From positions 1 to 51,192 of the forward strand of contig CACHMF010000009.1 in the NCBI GenBank assembly GCA_902580855.1: a stretch of DNA of 51,192 bases. The letters run 5' to 3'. The position numbers were made by a program, and so were the translations under genes. This document shows positions 34,304-44,062 of this stretch, piece by piece. The stretch comes from an uncultured Bacteroidota bacterium. GTDB lineage: Bacteria > Bacteroidota > Bacteroidia > Flavobacteriales > UBA7312. Each line of letters starts with the position of its first letter. The first letter of the stretch is position 1. The notes below the pieces were generated by a model, which made no database searches, had not been told where the DNA came from, and saw only the letters and a list, made by a program, of their open reading frames with translations.

Positions 34304-34785
34304 ATCTTTCTCACTTCACTATTATCTTTACAATCTACCAACAACTCTTGTATACTCTTTTGTAATATTGGATGCACAAAATCGGGAATCAACTCCACTA
34401 ATGGGAGTAATGTAAACTTTCGCAAATGGAGTCTTGGATGTGGTAAAATAAGTTGATCAGTTTCTAATACTTTATCATTTACAAAAAGTACATCTATATC
34501 AATTTCTCTAGCCGAATATCCTATATTATCTTTTCGCTTTCTACCTAAATCCTTTTCTATTTGCAAACAAGTTTGAAGAATCTCCCCTGTTGTCAAATCG
34601 GTTTCCAATATTAAAACTTGATTTAGAAAATCGTTTTCATGTTCAAACCCCCAAGATGGAGATTGATATAAAGAAGACTGCAATTTCAACTTACCCAATC
34701 GCTCAATAATCAAACTTCGGGTTTGTTGAAACAAGAACTGACTATCTCCCAAGTTACTACCTAATAACAAAACAGCTTTATTCAT
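34300..34785 (-). CDS. folK: 2-amino-4-hydroxy-6-hydroxymethyldihydropteridine pyrophosphokinase
   Basis: HPPK, folate pathway step before dihydropteroate synthase. 161 residues. Visible: VLLLGSNLGDSQ (5-16), YQSPSWGFEHENDFLNQV, TCLQIEKDLGRKRKDN, the metal-binding SAREIDIDVLFVN (DxD), and LPHPRLHLRKFTLLPLVEL. All catalytic residues are present. First gene of a folK-kinase pair. Confidence 0.95.
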   Translation of the reverse strand: MNKAVLLLGSNLGDSQFLFQQTRSLIIERLGKLKLQSSLYQSPSWGFEHENDFLNQVLILETDLTTGEILQTCLQIEKDLGRKRKDNIGYSAREIDIDVLFVNDKVLETDQLILPHPRLHLRKFTLLPLVELIPDFVHPILQKSIQELLVDCKDNSEVRKI

Positions 34786-34840
34786 GTAGTGCTAAAATAA
34801 ACAAAGCTTTGAGCTGTTTCTATACTGTTAATAAGTTTCG

Positions 34841-34848
34841 TAGTTTTG
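34841..34848 (+). promoter_or_regulatory. -7 element TAnnTTTG upstream of sppA
   Basis: TAGTTTTG, 22 bases before the ATG at 34871. No good -33 element at the usual spacing. Confidence 0.45.
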
Positions 34849-34870
34849 TTATTCAATTAAATTTAAACAA

Positions 34871-36637
34871 ATGTTAAACTTTTTGAAAAGTATTTTATCG
34901 ACTGTTTTAGGAATGGTAATTGGCTTCTTTTTAATTCTTTTTATTGGATTAGGAATAATTGTAGCCTTATCAGAAGGAGATGGAGAAACAATTGTAAAAG
35001 AAAATTCCATTTTAAAAATAACACTAAGTGACCCTATTATTGATAGAGGGAGTGACAACCCAATAGATTTTGACATCCTTAGTATGGAAAGTAAAAACAA
35101 GATGGGCCTAACAGACATTCTTAACAGTATTGAAAAAGCAAAAACGGATGACCGAATCAAAGGAATTTATATGAATGTAGAAATGCCAAACGCAAGCTTG
35201 GCTAGCTTAGAAGAAATTCGTGAAAAGCTTTTGGAATTTAAAAGCGAGACAGACAAATTCATAATAGCATACAGTGAAATTTATTCTCAAAAAGCATACT
35301 ACATTACCTCTGTATCTGATGAAGTTTACCTACATCCAGAAGGTATTCTAGAATTTGTAGGTTTAGCCTACCAAGGGATGTTTTACAAAGGAGCTTTAGA
35401 AAAATTAGATGTTGAACCACAAATTATCCGTCATGGAAAATTCAAAGCTGCTGTAGAACCTTATATGCTCGACAAAATGAGTGATGAAAATAGACAGCAA
35501 ATAACTAAGTTTCTGAAATCCATTTGGAGCAATATGTTGGCTGACATTTCAGAAAGTAGAAAGATTAGTACAGATGAGTTATTTCAAATAGTACAGCAAT
35601 TTAAAGTCCGAAAAGCAAGTGATGCTGTTACGCTTGGATTAATTGATGCTAACCTTTATAAAGATCAAGTATTGGACTCTTTACGCCAAAAACTAAACAT
35701 AGAAGCAGATGAGGAAATTGAAGTAACTGGATTAGCAGCATATAAAAACGTAAAATTAGAAGGAAATAAAAAGAAGTACACTAAAGATAAAATAGCTATT
35801 ATCTATGCTTATGGCGAAATTAGTGGTGGCGAAGGAGATGACGAAAACATAGGCTCTGAGCGAATTTCTAGAGCAATTCGAGATGCACGAACAGATGAAA
35901 AAGTGAAAGCTATTGTTTTACGTGTGAACTCTCCTGGAGGTAGCGCCTTAGCTTCAGAAACGATCTTAAGAGAAATGATATTGGCAAAAGCAGAAAAACC
36001 AATTGTAGTTTCTATGGGAGATGTTGCTGCTTCAGGCGGTTACTACATTGCTTGTCATGCCGATACGATAGTAGCAAACCCAACAACCATTACCGGATCT
36101 ATTGGCGTGTTTGGGTTGCTCATGAATACTCAAAAATTAATGAAAAATAAATTGGGTATAACAATCGATACCGTAAGAACCAATAAATATGCTGATATGG
36201 GTAGTATGTTCCGTTCTTTAACAATAAAAGAAAGGAATATCATTCAAAAATCAGTAGAAGATATTTACGACACTTTCGTTACGCATGTATCAGAAGGAAG
36301 AAGTATGAGCAAGGAAGCTGTTGACGCTATTGGACAAGGGAGAGTTTGGACAGGAACAGATGCGCGTGATTTAGGCTTGGTAGATGTTTTAGGTGGATTT
36401 GAAGATGCGATTGACCTTGCTGCAAATATGGCTAATTTGGAAAACTACCGCATTAGTTACTTACCAAAACAAATAGATCCTATGGAAGAATTGATTAAGG
36501 ATTTAACAGGTGGTGCAAAAGTATCTATTTTAGAAAACGAACTAGGGGAATCCTACCAATTATATAAAGAGGTAAATAATATTTTAGAAATGGATGAAGT
36601 GCAGATGCGAATGCCCTATTTTTTTGAAATCAACTAA
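34871..36637 (+). CDS. sppA: signal peptide peptidase SppA, long (67K) type
   Basis: Serine-lysine protease that degrades leftover signal peptides at the membrane. 588 residues with an N-terminal helix (TVLGMVIGFFLILFIGLGIIVAL). Two tandem clp-like domains: the general base Lys near residue 141 (SQKAYYITSVSDEVYLHPEG) in the first and the nucleophile Ser388 (GDVAASGGYYIACHADTIVA) in the second. The order matches the E. coli enzyme. The helical tail (MEELIKDLTGGAKVSILENE) is normal. Followed after three bases by the YhhQ-type gene, so they are probably cotranscribed. Confidence 0.95.
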   Translation: MLNFLKSILSTVLGMVIGFFLILFIGLGIIVALSEGDGETIVKENSILKITLSDPIIDRGSDNPIDFDILSMESKNKMGLTDILNSIEKAKTDDRIKGIYMNVEMPNASLASLEEIREKLLEFKSETDKFIIAYSEIYSQKAYYITSVSDEVYLHPEGILEFVGLAYQGMFYKGALEKLDVEPQIIRHGKFKAAVEPYMLDKMSDENRQQITKFLKSIWSNMLADISESRKISTDELFQIVQQFKVRKASDAVTLGLIDANLYKDQVLDSLRQKLNIEADEEIEVTGLAAYKNVKLEGNKKKYTKDKIAIIYAYGEISGGEGDDENIGSERISRAIRDARTDEKVKAIVLRVNSPGGSALASETILREMILAKAEKPIVVSMGDVAASGGYYIACHADTIVANPTTITGSIGVFGLLMNTQKLMKNKLGITIDTVRTNKYADMGSMFRSLTIKERNIIQKSVEDIYDTFVTHVSEGRSMSKEAVDAIGQGRVWTGTDARDLGLVDVLGGFEDAIDLAANMANLENYRISYLPKQIDPMEELIKDLTGGAKVSILENELGESYQLYKEVNNILEMDEVQMRMPYFFEIN

Positions 36638-36640
36638 TTT

Positions 36641-37315
36641 TTGAAATCTAAAGCACAAAAACTCTATTTAATATTAGCGGGATTGTTTATTGCTGCTTTG
36701 GTAAGTTGCAACCTTATATTTCAGAAGTTTTTTAGCTGGTCTCCTTTCGGCATATATACATTTGAAATCTCGGTAGGCATAATCCCTTACCCCATTACTT
36801 TTTTGGTAACAGACATTATCTCTGAAATTTATGGAAGAAAAAAAGCCAACCAAGTAGTAGTTGCCGGCTTGTTTGCTAGCGTATTTGTATTAGGAATCGT
36901 AATGTTAGCAGAAAGCGTACAAGCTACTTATTGGTCTCCTGTAAACGATGACACTTTCTCTAGTGTATTCGGATTAACAGGTATTTCAGTAGGTGCTTCA
37001 ATGATGGCTTACCTATTAGCTCAGTTTATCGATATTCGCATTTTTCATTTTTGGAAAAACCTAACAAAATCTAAACACCTATGGTTAAGAAACAACTTTT
37101 CTACTTTTGCTTCTCAACTAGCAGATACCGCTACAGTTTTAGGTTTGCTATGTTTTGCTGGAGCTATTGAATGGAATAAATTTGAGATATTACTCCTGAA
37201 CGGATTTTTATTCAAAGTATTGATGGCACTTATTGACACCCCTATACTTTACTTAGCTACAGGCATTATTCGTAAAAAGTTCAATTTGAAATTTGGTGAA
37301 GAGCTAAAATTCTAA
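36641..37315 (+). CDS. queuosine precursor transporter, YhhQ/VUT family
   Basis: 224 residues with about six membrane helices. Family marks are present: YLILAGLFIAALVSCNLIFQKFF near the start, GIIPYPITFLVTDIISEIYGRKKANQVV, and FIDIRIFHFWKNLTKSKHLWLRNNFSTFASQLADT. E. coli YhhQ takes up preQ0/preQ1 for tRNA queuosine synthesis; function here follows from the family. The start is a TTG: the sppA stop lies two codons upstream in the same frame and no suitable ATG follows for over 90 residues, so TTG 36641 (MKSKAQKLYL) is the only sensible start. Confidence 0.9.
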   Translation: MKSKAQKLYLILAGLFIAALVSCNLIFQKFFSWSPFGIYTFEISVGIIPYPITFLVTDIISEIYGRKKANQVVVAGLFASVFVLGIVMLAESVQATYWSPVNDDTFSSVFGLTGISVGASMMAYLLAQFIDIRIFHFWKNLTKSKHLWLRNNFSTFASQLADTATVLGLLCFAGAIEWNKFEILLLNGFLFKVLMALIDTPILYLATGIIRKKFNLKFGEELKF

Positions 37316-37329
37316 AACAACAATAAATA

Positions 37330-38136
37330 CTACTCTGACTGTGAATAGGAAAAATCTACCATATATCCCTCATGAGCTCGCACATTAAATACTCGCCCAC
37401 TGTCCAATAATAAATATTGTCCTTTTATACCTCTTAACTCCCCTTCTATCACTGGAGATTTGTTAGAAAGCTTTACACTGCTAATTTTTTTCGGATATTC
37501 TAAAACTGGATAGCTGATTTCAGTTACTGTGTTATCATCTAATACATATTGCTTCAACTCATCAGGAACATGAGATGATAACTCATTTTTCATTTGCACC
37601 ATGTCTATGTAATCAGGAATACCTGCTAGCATTTTTCTCCAATTTGTTTTATCAGCCACAAACTGCTTAATTGCTACCTCTATATCTCCTGAAAATCTTC
37701 TATTTGGTACTTTTGCTAAAATAATAGCTTGACTTGCACCTTGATCCATCCAACGAACAACACCCTGAGATTCTCTAGTAATCCCTACCTTTATTCCTGA
37801 TGAATTAGCTAGATATACATAGTGTGATGCTAACTGAAAATTTCTCTCCCATTCTAAATCACGCTCTTCAATATCAAGATGTGCTGTACATAGTTCAGGC
37901 TTGAAAATACTTTGAGAAGCTTGTGGTGCCTCCCAATAACAAGTGTAACAAAAACCTGAACGGTAAAATTTAGTATCACGCCTTCCACACATGCAAAAAA
38001 CTTCCCCATTCCAAGACAATTTAATTTGACTGCCTATTAAATCATTCATTACATACTTTTCACCATTAATTTCCAAGGAATACTTAACAACATCAGCTAA
38101 GCTTGTTTCCATTTTTTTGATTGTGTTCTCACGCAT
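37330..38136 (-). CDS. DUF2797 domain-containing protein
   Basis: 268 residues. Marks of the DUF2797 family: two zinc-type pairs (CMCGRRDTKFYRSGFCYTCYWEAP), ELCTAHLDIEERDLEWERNFQ, HYVYLANSSGIKVGITRESQGVVRWMDQGASQA. The last part has a GIY-YIG-like feel (VYLANSSGIKVGIT), and the family has been linked to that nuclease superfamily, but no catalytic residues can be claimed. Two possible starts, Met1 and Met9 (METSLADV), eight residues apart. Convergent with the YhhQ gene, 14 bases away. Function unknown. Confidence 0.88.
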   Translation of the reverse strand: MRENTIKKMETSLADVVKYSLEINGEKYVMNDLIGSQIKLSWNGEVFCMCGRRDTKFYRSGFCYTCYWEAPQASQSIFKPELCTAHLDIEERDLEWERNFQLASHYVYLANSSGIKVGITRESQGVVRWMDQGASQAIILAKVPNRRFSGDIEVAIKQFVADKTNWRKMLAGIPDYIDMVQMKNELSSHVPDELKQYVLDDNTVTEISYPVLEYPKKISSVKLSNKSPVIEGELRGIKGQYLLLDSGRVFNVRAHEGYMVDFSYSQSE

Positions 38137-38173
38137 AATTTTCGTAATTTACCAACGCTAATTATACTAAAAA

Positions 38174-39697
38174 TTGCTGAATTTAACACTTAAAAGTTCC
38201 GTAATGTCGTGGGTGATGCGTAAGCGCATGCATCAAATTGATTTATTTAGAAAATACCCACACGAAGTACAAGAAGAGTGGCTTCAAAAACTCATTAACA
38301 ACGGAAAGAATACTGATTTCGGTAAACAATATGATTTTGAAAACATTCAAAACTACGAACAGTTTAAAACAAAAACACCTATTAGCACTTACAAAGATTT
38401 AGAAAACTATATTAAAAGTATTCGTCAAGGATTCCAAAATATTTTATGGCCTAGCGAAACTAAGTGGTTTGCAAAATCTTCCGGAACAAGCGGGAGCAAA
38501 AGCAAATTTATCCCAGTAACAGAAGAATCACTCATTGATTGTCACTTCAAAGGAGGGAAAGACATGCTTTCTATTTACTGTGACAATTATCCTGAAACTA
38601 CCATCTTTAATGGAAAGAGTTTAATATTAGGTGGTAGTCATGAAGCATCTTTAAACGAGAATGGAAAAGAAGGCGATTTATCTGCCATTATTATGGACAA
38701 TCTTCCGTTTTGGGTTAACATACACAGAACACCTAGTAAGGATATTGCTTTAATGAATGATTTTGAAGCAAAAATTGAGAAGATAGCTAATATTAGCTCG
38801 AAAGAAAATGTTACCAATATAGCAGGGGTTCCTTCTTGGATGCTTGTTTTATTTAAACGAATTTTAGAAGAAACGGGCGCCAAACACATACACGAAGTAT
38901 GGCCTAATTTAGAACTTTACATGCATGGAGGTGTAAGCTTCAGCCCTTATCGAAAACAATTTAAAGAGCTACTTCCAAATGGTGTTAACTTTCTAGAAAC
39001 ATATAATGCTTCAGAAGGTTTTTTTGGCATTCAAGACAAACGTAACAATGAAGAAATGCTTTTAATGTTAGATTATGGAATCTTCTATGAATTTATACCA
39101 ATGGATGATTATGATCTAAAAAAAACTGTCCCAATTTGGGGAGTGGAACAAGACAAAAACTATGCCTTAGTCATAACCACAAACGCGGGTCTTTGGAGAT
39201 ACCTAATTGGAGATACCATAACTTTTACAAACACTCAACCTTATAGATTTAAAATTACAGGAAGAATCAGTCAGTTCATAAATACTTTTGGGGAAGAATT
39301 AATGATTGAAAATACAGATAAAGCTCTTTCTATTGCTTGTCAAAAAACTAACTCTAATATATTAGAATACACTGTAGCTCCAATATACATGCAATCGCAG
39401 AACAAGGGTGGACATGAATGGATTATAGAATTTGAAAGCACACCTAAAGATTTAGATTTTTTCACACACGCCTTAGATGATGCTTTAAAATCTGTCAACT
39501 CTGACTATGAAGCCAAACGATTTAAAGACATGGCGCTAAAAGAACCAAAAATACATATTGCCAAAAAGAACTTATTTTACCAGTGGATGAAAAAACAAGG
39601 AAAGCTTGGGAGACAATTTAAAGTTCCAAGACTTAGTAATGAACGCACACATTTAGAAAGCTTGTTAAATTTAAATAATGAACCTTTGAATTGCTAG
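38174..39697 (+). CDS. GH3-family acyl-adenylate-forming enzyme
   Basis: 507 residues of the GH3 (auxin-responsive promoter) fold, an ANL-superfamily member that joins amino acids to carboxylates in plants. Visible: IHQ-type beginning KRMHQIDLFRKYPHEVQEEW, the ATP motif WFAKSSGTSGSKSKFIPVT (about 98-116), LETYNASEGFFGIQ (motif 2), GLWRYLIGDTITF (motif 3) and FKITGRISQFINTFGEEL. Common in Bacteroidota, with no known bacterial substrate. The TTG start at 38174 adds 10 residues that match the short hydrophobic leader of relatives; the ATG at 38204 is the alternative. Confidence 0.87.
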   Translation: MLNLTLKSSVMSWVMRKRMHQIDLFRKYPHEVQEEWLQKLINNGKNTDFGKQYDFENIQNYEQFKTKTPISTYKDLENYIKSIRQGFQNILWPSETKWFAKSSGTSGSKSKFIPVTEESLIDCHFKGGKDMLSIYCDNYPETTIFNGKSLILGGSHEASLNENGKEGDLSAIIMDNLPFWVNIHRTPSKDIALMNDFEAKIEKIANISSKENVTNIAGVPSWMLVLFKRILEETGAKHIHEVWPNLELYMHGGVSFSPYRKQFKELLPNGVNFLETYNASEGFFGIQDKRNNEEMLLMLDYGIFYEFIPMDDYDLKKTVPIWGVEQDKNYALVITTNAGLWRYLIGDTITFTNTQPYRFKITGRISQFINTFGEELMIENTDKALSIACQKTNSNILEYTVAPIYMQSQNKGGHEWIIEFESTPKDLDFFTHALDDALKSVNSDYEAKRFKDMALKEPKIHIAKKNLFYQWMKKQGKLGRQFKVPRLSNERTHLESLLNLNNEPLNC

Positions 39698-39732
39698 AAA
39701 TTCTCTTAAATTAGTGGCTAAATTTTATTGAA

Positions 39733-40347
39733 ATGCACGTAGCTATAGCAGGAAATATTGGTTCAGGAAAAACAACATTAACAGGCCTATTATCAAAACA
39801 CTATAAATGGGATGCTCATTATGAAGATGTAGATGACAACCCCTACCTTAATGACTTTTATAAAGACATGCAGCGCTGGTCATTCAACTTACAAGTATAT
39901 TTCTTGAAGAGTCGTTTTGGTCAAGTGAAAGAAATCCATTCAAACGAAAAAAATGTGATTCAAGATAGAACCATTTACGAAGATGCTTTCATTTTTGCAC
40001 CGAACCTACATGCAATGGGATTGATGAGTACAAGAGACTTTGAAAATTACCTTTCATTGTTTCAACTGATGGAAACATTTATTCCTGCTCCAAGCTTATT
40101 GATATATCTAAGGTCTTCTGTGGCGAATTTGGTAGGACAGATTCAAAAAAGAGGTAGGGATTACGAAAACTCTATACGTATAGATTATCTTACACGACTA
40201 AATGAAAGATATGAGGCTTGGATTTCTCAATATGATAGAGGGAAACTGTTAATCATAGATGTGGATGACATGGATTTTGAAAACAACAAAGAGGATTTAG
40301 GAGCTATAATTAGTCGAATTGACGCAGAAATAAACGGATTGTTTTAA
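39733..40347 (+). CDS. deoxynucleoside kinase
   Basis: A 204-residue canonical family member. P-loop AGNIGSGKTTLTGLL (6-20), EDVDDNPYLNDFYKD, the (D/E)R(S/T) motif as VIQDRTIYEDAFIFAPN with the catalytic Arg, and LID IQKRGRDYENSIRIDYL. It would phosphorylate deoxyadenosine/deoxyguanosine or similar at the 5' position for nucleotide salvage. The relative at 33671 lacks the DRT motif, so the two probably differ in substrate and may work as a pair, as dAK/dGK subunits do in Lactobacillus. Confidence 0.9.
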   Translation: MHVAIAGNIGSGKTTLTGLLSKHYKWDAHYEDVDDNPYLNDFYKDMQRWSFNLQVYFLKSRFGQVKEIHSNEKNVIQDRTIYEDAFIFAPNLHAMGLMSTRDFENYLSLFQLMETFIPAPSLLIYLRSSVANLVGQIQKRGRDYENSIRIDYLTRLNERYEAWISQYDRGKLLIIDVDDMDFENNKEDLGAIISRIDAEINGLF

Positions 40348-40364
40348 AGAAAATCAATACACAT

Positions 40365-40397
40365 AAAAAGCCCACCAATCAATGGTGGGCTTTTTAT
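40365..40397. terminator. bidirectional terminator between deoxynucleoside kinase and hppA
   Basis: Strong stem of GCCCACCA (40370-40377) and TGGTGGGC (40383-40390), extended by A-T pairs, with a five-base loop; T-runs on both strands. It ends both convergent genes. Confidence 0.93.
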
Positions 40398-40413
40398 TAT
40401 ATGTATTTAATAA

Positions 40414-42894
40414 TTACTTATCCAGTATTTTTTGAGGCTCTCTCAACTGCATTTTTCCTTCAATTGAACCTTCGTTAATCTTAAAAGTAAATAATGCGTT
40501 TAATGGAATTTCGTTTACCATTAATTGACCTTTCGTTTTATAAGTTCCATCAAGATTTGGGATTTTACTTGATGAAAAATAAACACTTGAATTATTAAAT
40601 TTATTAACACCTTTTCCTTCTTTGACTTCACCTAAAAAGAAACTTACATTGGCGAACTCGTCATTATATTCTAACTGTGGCTTTTCAAGGGAATAAACAC
40701 CAGATTCATCCCCCATCGAAACTTCAACAAATGATGCTTCCTCAGTAGTTGTAGTACCATTCATAGCGATGGAAGGAGCAATAACCAATGCTACAACTGA
40801 CATTAATTTCAATAAGATATTTAATGATGGTCCTGAAGTATCCTTAAATGGATCTCCTACAGTATCACCAACAACAGCGGCTTTGTGTGCTTCTGTTCCT
40901 TTCTTTCCTTGTTCTTCAATCATCTTTTTAGCGTTATCCCAAGCACCGCCTGCATTTGATTGGAAGATTGCCATCAAAACACCACAAGTAGTTACACCTG
41001 CCAATAATCCACCTAGCATTTCAGCACCACCAATAAAACCAATCAATACTGGAACAATTATTGCCAATAAACCCGGTGCAACCATTTCACGTATTGATGC
41101 CTGTGTAGAAATCTCCACACATTTATCGTATTCTGCCACACCATTAGCTGCATCAAAGATTTTTCTATCTTCAGCAGAAGCTTTAGACATATCAGAGTTA
41201 TTCTTACGCATTACTTCTAATGCTGCTTTTAATGCTGGTATATCTTTGAATTGGCGTCTAACCTCTTCAATCATAGCCATAGCTGCTCGACCTACTGCAT
41301 TCATAGACATCGCAGAGAAAACGAATGGCAACATACCACCAATTAATAATCCAGCCATGATATCAGGACGAGAAACATCGATAGAAGTAATACCTGCAGT
41401 CTTCATATATGCTGCGAATAATGCTAAGGCTGTAAGTGCTGCAGAAGCAATTGCAAAACCTTTACCGATAGCTGCTGTAGTATTACCTACTGCATCTAAT
41501 TTATCTGTACGTTCTCGAACTTCTGAAGGCAATTCAGCCATCTCAGCAATACCACCAGCGTTATCAGAAATTGGACCGTAAGCATCAACTGCTAGCTGTA
41601 TACCTGTGTTTGCTAACATACCTACTGCAGCGATAGCAATACCATACAATCCAGCAAATTTATGAGAGACTAGGATTGCTGCTGCAATTAAAATGATTGG
41701 AATAGCAGTAGACATCATACCTACACCTAAGCCAGCAATTATGTTCGTTGCTGATCCTGTTTCAGACTGCTCAACAATACCTGTAACTGGCTTTGTACCT
41801 GTTCCTGTATAATACTCTGTTACTTTACCAACAGCAAGACCTGCTACCAAACCTGCAATTGTTGCCCAGAAAACACCCATTGCTGTGTATTGTGTTCCTG
41901 ATTCAACCCAAGTTTCTGGGAGCATCGTATTAATAATAAAATAAGAAGCAACCAACATTAAACCTGCTGAACCGAACTCACCAATATTTAATGCGGAATG
42001 TGGAGAACCACCTTCTTTAACTTTTACAAAGAACGTTCCGATGATGGACATTATGATACCTACAGCAGCTAAAGCCATTGGTAGGTAGACAGCTCCCAAA
42101 CCATCAAAAGCATCTTCGAACTCTGGTAATGTTGCATAAGTAGCACCTAATACCATTGTACCAATAATAGAACCAACATAAGATTCAAACAAGTCTGCAC
42201 CCATTCCGGCTACATCACCTACATTATCACCTACGTTATCTGCAATTGTTGCAGGGTTCAATGGGTGATCTTCAGGAATACCTGCTTCAACCTTACCTAC
42301 TAGGTCAGCGCCTACATCAGCAGCTTTAGTATAAATACCACCACCCACACGAGCAAATAATGCAATAGAAGAAGCACCTAAAGAGAACCCTGAAAGTACA
42401 TTAAGTACTTCTGCTAACTCCCATCCTTGACCACTGTATATCACAAATAATGTTGATAGTCCTAATACCCCAAGACCAACAACACCTAATCCCATAACCG
42501 CACCACCAGCAAATGCAACTTCTAATGCTTGACCTAATGAAGTCCTAGCTGCGTTAGTTGTTCTTACATTTGCTTTAGTAGCTACTTTCATTCCGATGAA
42601 ACCTGCTAAAGCAGAACAGATAGCACCAACAATAAAAGATACAGAAACCATTCCGTTAGATCCCTCTTCAGAGTTGCCTTTGAAGAATAATAAAATAGCT
42701 ACCGCTACTACGAATACTGATAAAATTTTGTATTCCGCTTTTAAGAAAGACATTGCACCGTCTGCAATATTTTTTGCGATTTTCGACATTTTCTCATCAC
42801 CCTCTTCTTGTTTAGAAACCCAAGCATTCTTCCAGAATACAAATGCTAGAGCCAAGACTCCGAAAAGGGGTAAATATTTTACAATCATTTCCAT
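40414..42894 (-). CDS. hppA: membrane-bound K+-dependent pyrophosphatase with C-terminal extension
   Basis: A polytopic inner-membrane pump (about 16 helices) that uses pyrophosphate to export H+ and/or Na+. 826 residues. Catalytic motifs are intact: [20 protein letters not shown] and [27 protein letters not shown] with Ala in the position that is Lys in K+-independent types marks a K+-dependent enzyme. The normal end ([13 protein letters not shown]) is followed by about 115 extra residues with no membrane helix, beta-rich, including [20 protein letters not shown] and [15 protein letters not shown], which recalls a YceI-type half domain. The extension follows a helix and is probably on the periplasmic side. 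Downstream of pdhB by 25 bases; probably one operon. Confidence 0.93.
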   Translation of the reverse strand: MEMIVKYLPLFGVLALAFVFWKNAWVSKQEEGDEKMSKIAKNIADGAMSFLKAEYKILSVFVVAVAILLFFKGNSEEGSNGMVSVSFIVGAICSALAGFIGMKVATKANVRTTNAARTSLGQALEVAFAGGAVMGLGVVGLGVLGLSTLFVIYSGQGWELAEVLNVLSGFSLGASSIALFARVGGGIYTKAADVGADLVGKVEAGIPEDHPLNPATIADNVGDNVGDVAGMGADLFESYVGSIIGTMVLGATYATLPEFEDAFDGLGAVYLPMALAAVGIIMSIIGTFFVKVKEGGSPHSALNIGEFGSAGLMLVASYFIINTMLPETWVESGTQYTAMGVFWATIAGLVAGLAVGKVTEYYTGTGTKPVTGIVEQSETGSATNIIAGLGVGMMSTAIPIILIAAAILVSHKFAGLYGIAIAAVGMLANTGIQLAVDAYGPISDNAGGIAEMAELPSEVRERTDKLDAVGNTTAAIGKGFAIASAALTALALFAAYMKTAGITSIDVSRPDIMAGLLIGGMLPFVFSAMSMNAVGRAAMAMIEEVRRQFKDIPALKAALEVMRKNNSDMSKASAEDRKIFDAANGVAEYDKCVEISTQASIREMVAPGLLAIIVPVLIGFIGGAEMLGGLLAGVTTCGVLMAIFQSNAGGAWDNAKKMIEEQGKKGTEAHKAAVVGDTVGDPFKDTSGPSLNILLKLMSVVALVIAPSIAMNGTTTTEEASFVEVSMGDESGVYSLEKPQLEYNDEFANVSFFLGEVKEGKGVNKFNNSSVYFSSSKIPNLDGTYKTKGQLMVNEIPLNALFTFKINEGSIEGKMQLREPQKILDK

Positions 42895-42919
42895 AATTTA
42901 AAATTTAGTATTTATTTAT

Positions 42920-43897
42920 TTAAATATACATTACTTCTTTAACGGCCTTTACGACCTTGTCTTTGTTTGGTAAGTAAGCATCTACCAAAGTTGGTGCATA
43001 TGCCATTGGAGTATCTAAAGCAGTTACTCTCTTTACAGGGGCGTCTAAATCATCAAATGCATCCTTTTGCACTTTGTAAGCAATTTCGGAAGAAATAGAA
43101 GCTAATGGCCATGCTTCCTCAAGTACTACTATACGATTTGTTTTTCTTACAGAAGTTAAAATAGCATCAAAATCGATTGGTCTAACTGTTCTTAAATCAA
43201 TTACTTCTGCCTCAATCCCTTCTTCCGCTAACTCATCAGCTGCGTTATATGCTTCCTTGATGATTTTACCAAAAGACACAATCGTTACATCTTTTCCTTC
43301 TCTTTTGATATCAGCTACACCTAATGGCAAAATGTATTCACTTTCTGGAACTTCTCCTTTATCACCATACATCTGCTCTGACTCCATAAAAATAACTGGG
43401 TCATTATCACGAATAGCCGCTTTCAAAAGGCCTTTTGCATCATACGGATTAGATGGCACTACTACCTTTAAACCAGGACAATTTGCAAACCAACTTTCAA
43501 AAGCTTGTGAGTGAGTAGCTCCCAATTGCCCTGCTGATGCTGTTGGACCTCTAAATACAATAGGCACATTGAACTGACCACCAGACATTTGACGCATTTT
43601 CGCAGCATTACTAATAATCTGATCGATAGCTACTAAAGAAAAGTTGAACGTCATAAACTCAATGATAGGTCTTAAACCATTCATCGCAGAACCAACTCCA
43701 ATTCCTGCAAAACCAAGCTCCGAGATAGGTGTATCAATAACACGCTTTGGACCAAATTCAGCTAGCATTCCTTTTGATGCCTTATAAGCACCATTGTACT
43801 CTGCAACCTCTTCTCCCATCAGATAAATACGCTCATCTTTACGCATTTCTTCACTCATCGCTTCGGCAACAGCTTCTCTAAATTGAATTTCTCTCAT
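42920..43897 (-). CDS. pdhB: pyruvate dehydrogenase E1 component, beta subunit
   Basis: Oxidative decarboxylation of pyruvate, with TPP. 325 residues of the separate E1-beta type. Visible: REIQFREAVAEAMSEEMRKD, LMGEEVAEYNGAYKASKGM, IDTPISELGFAGIGVGSAM, EFMTFNFSLVAIDQI with the cofactor-near residues, GPTASAGQLGATHSQAFE, KVVVPSNPYDAKGLLKAAIR, and VIDLRTVRPID. The E1-alpha and E2 genes are not in the window, so the E1 genes are unlinked here, as in Flavobacteriia. A promoter lies 26 bases ahead; hppA follows. Confidence 0.94.
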   Translation of the reverse strand: MREIQFREAVAEAMSEEMRKDERIYLMGEEVAEYNGAYKASKGMLAEFGPKRVIDTPISELGFAGIGVGSAMNGLRPIIEFMTFNFSLVAIDQIISNAAKMRQMSGGQFNVPIVFRGPTASAGQLGATHSQAFESWFANCPGLKVVVPSNPYDAKGLLKAAIRDNDPVIFMESEQMYGDKGEVPESEYILPLGVADIKREGKDVTIVSFGKIIKEAYNAADELAEEGIEAEVIDLRTVRPIDFDAILTSVRKTNRIVVLEEAWPLASISSEIAYKVQKDAFDDLDAPVKRVTALDTPMAYAPTLVDAYLPNKDKVVKAVKEVMYI

Positions 43898-43923
43898 CTT
43901 ATATTCGTATATTATAAGGGTCG

Positions 43924-43952
43924 CAAAAATAATAAATTTTAGATATTGACAA
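43924..43952 (-). promoter_or_regulatory. promoter for pdhB-hppA
   Basis: Minus strand TTG (43950-43952), 18-base spacer, TATTTTTG (43924-43931), 26 bases from the pdhB ATG. A near-consensus pair facing away from the etfB promoter, which starts 48 bases to the right. Confidence 0.65.
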
Positions 43953-44000
43953 TGGCTTTATACTCAAGTAAATAATCAATGTAATTATGACGAAAATCAA

Positions 44001-44031
44001 TTGTATGTGGCGCATAATTATTTTAAATTTG
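44001..44031 (+). promoter_or_regulatory. promoter for the etfB-folA operon
   Basis: TTG (44001-44003), 20-base spacer, TAAATTTG (44024-44031), then 31 bases to the etfB ATG. It is the only clear promoter seen ahead of the seven-gene unit. Confidence 0.7.
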
Positions 44032-44062
44032 TTCACGTTTGTAAAACATTAATTATTTCATA

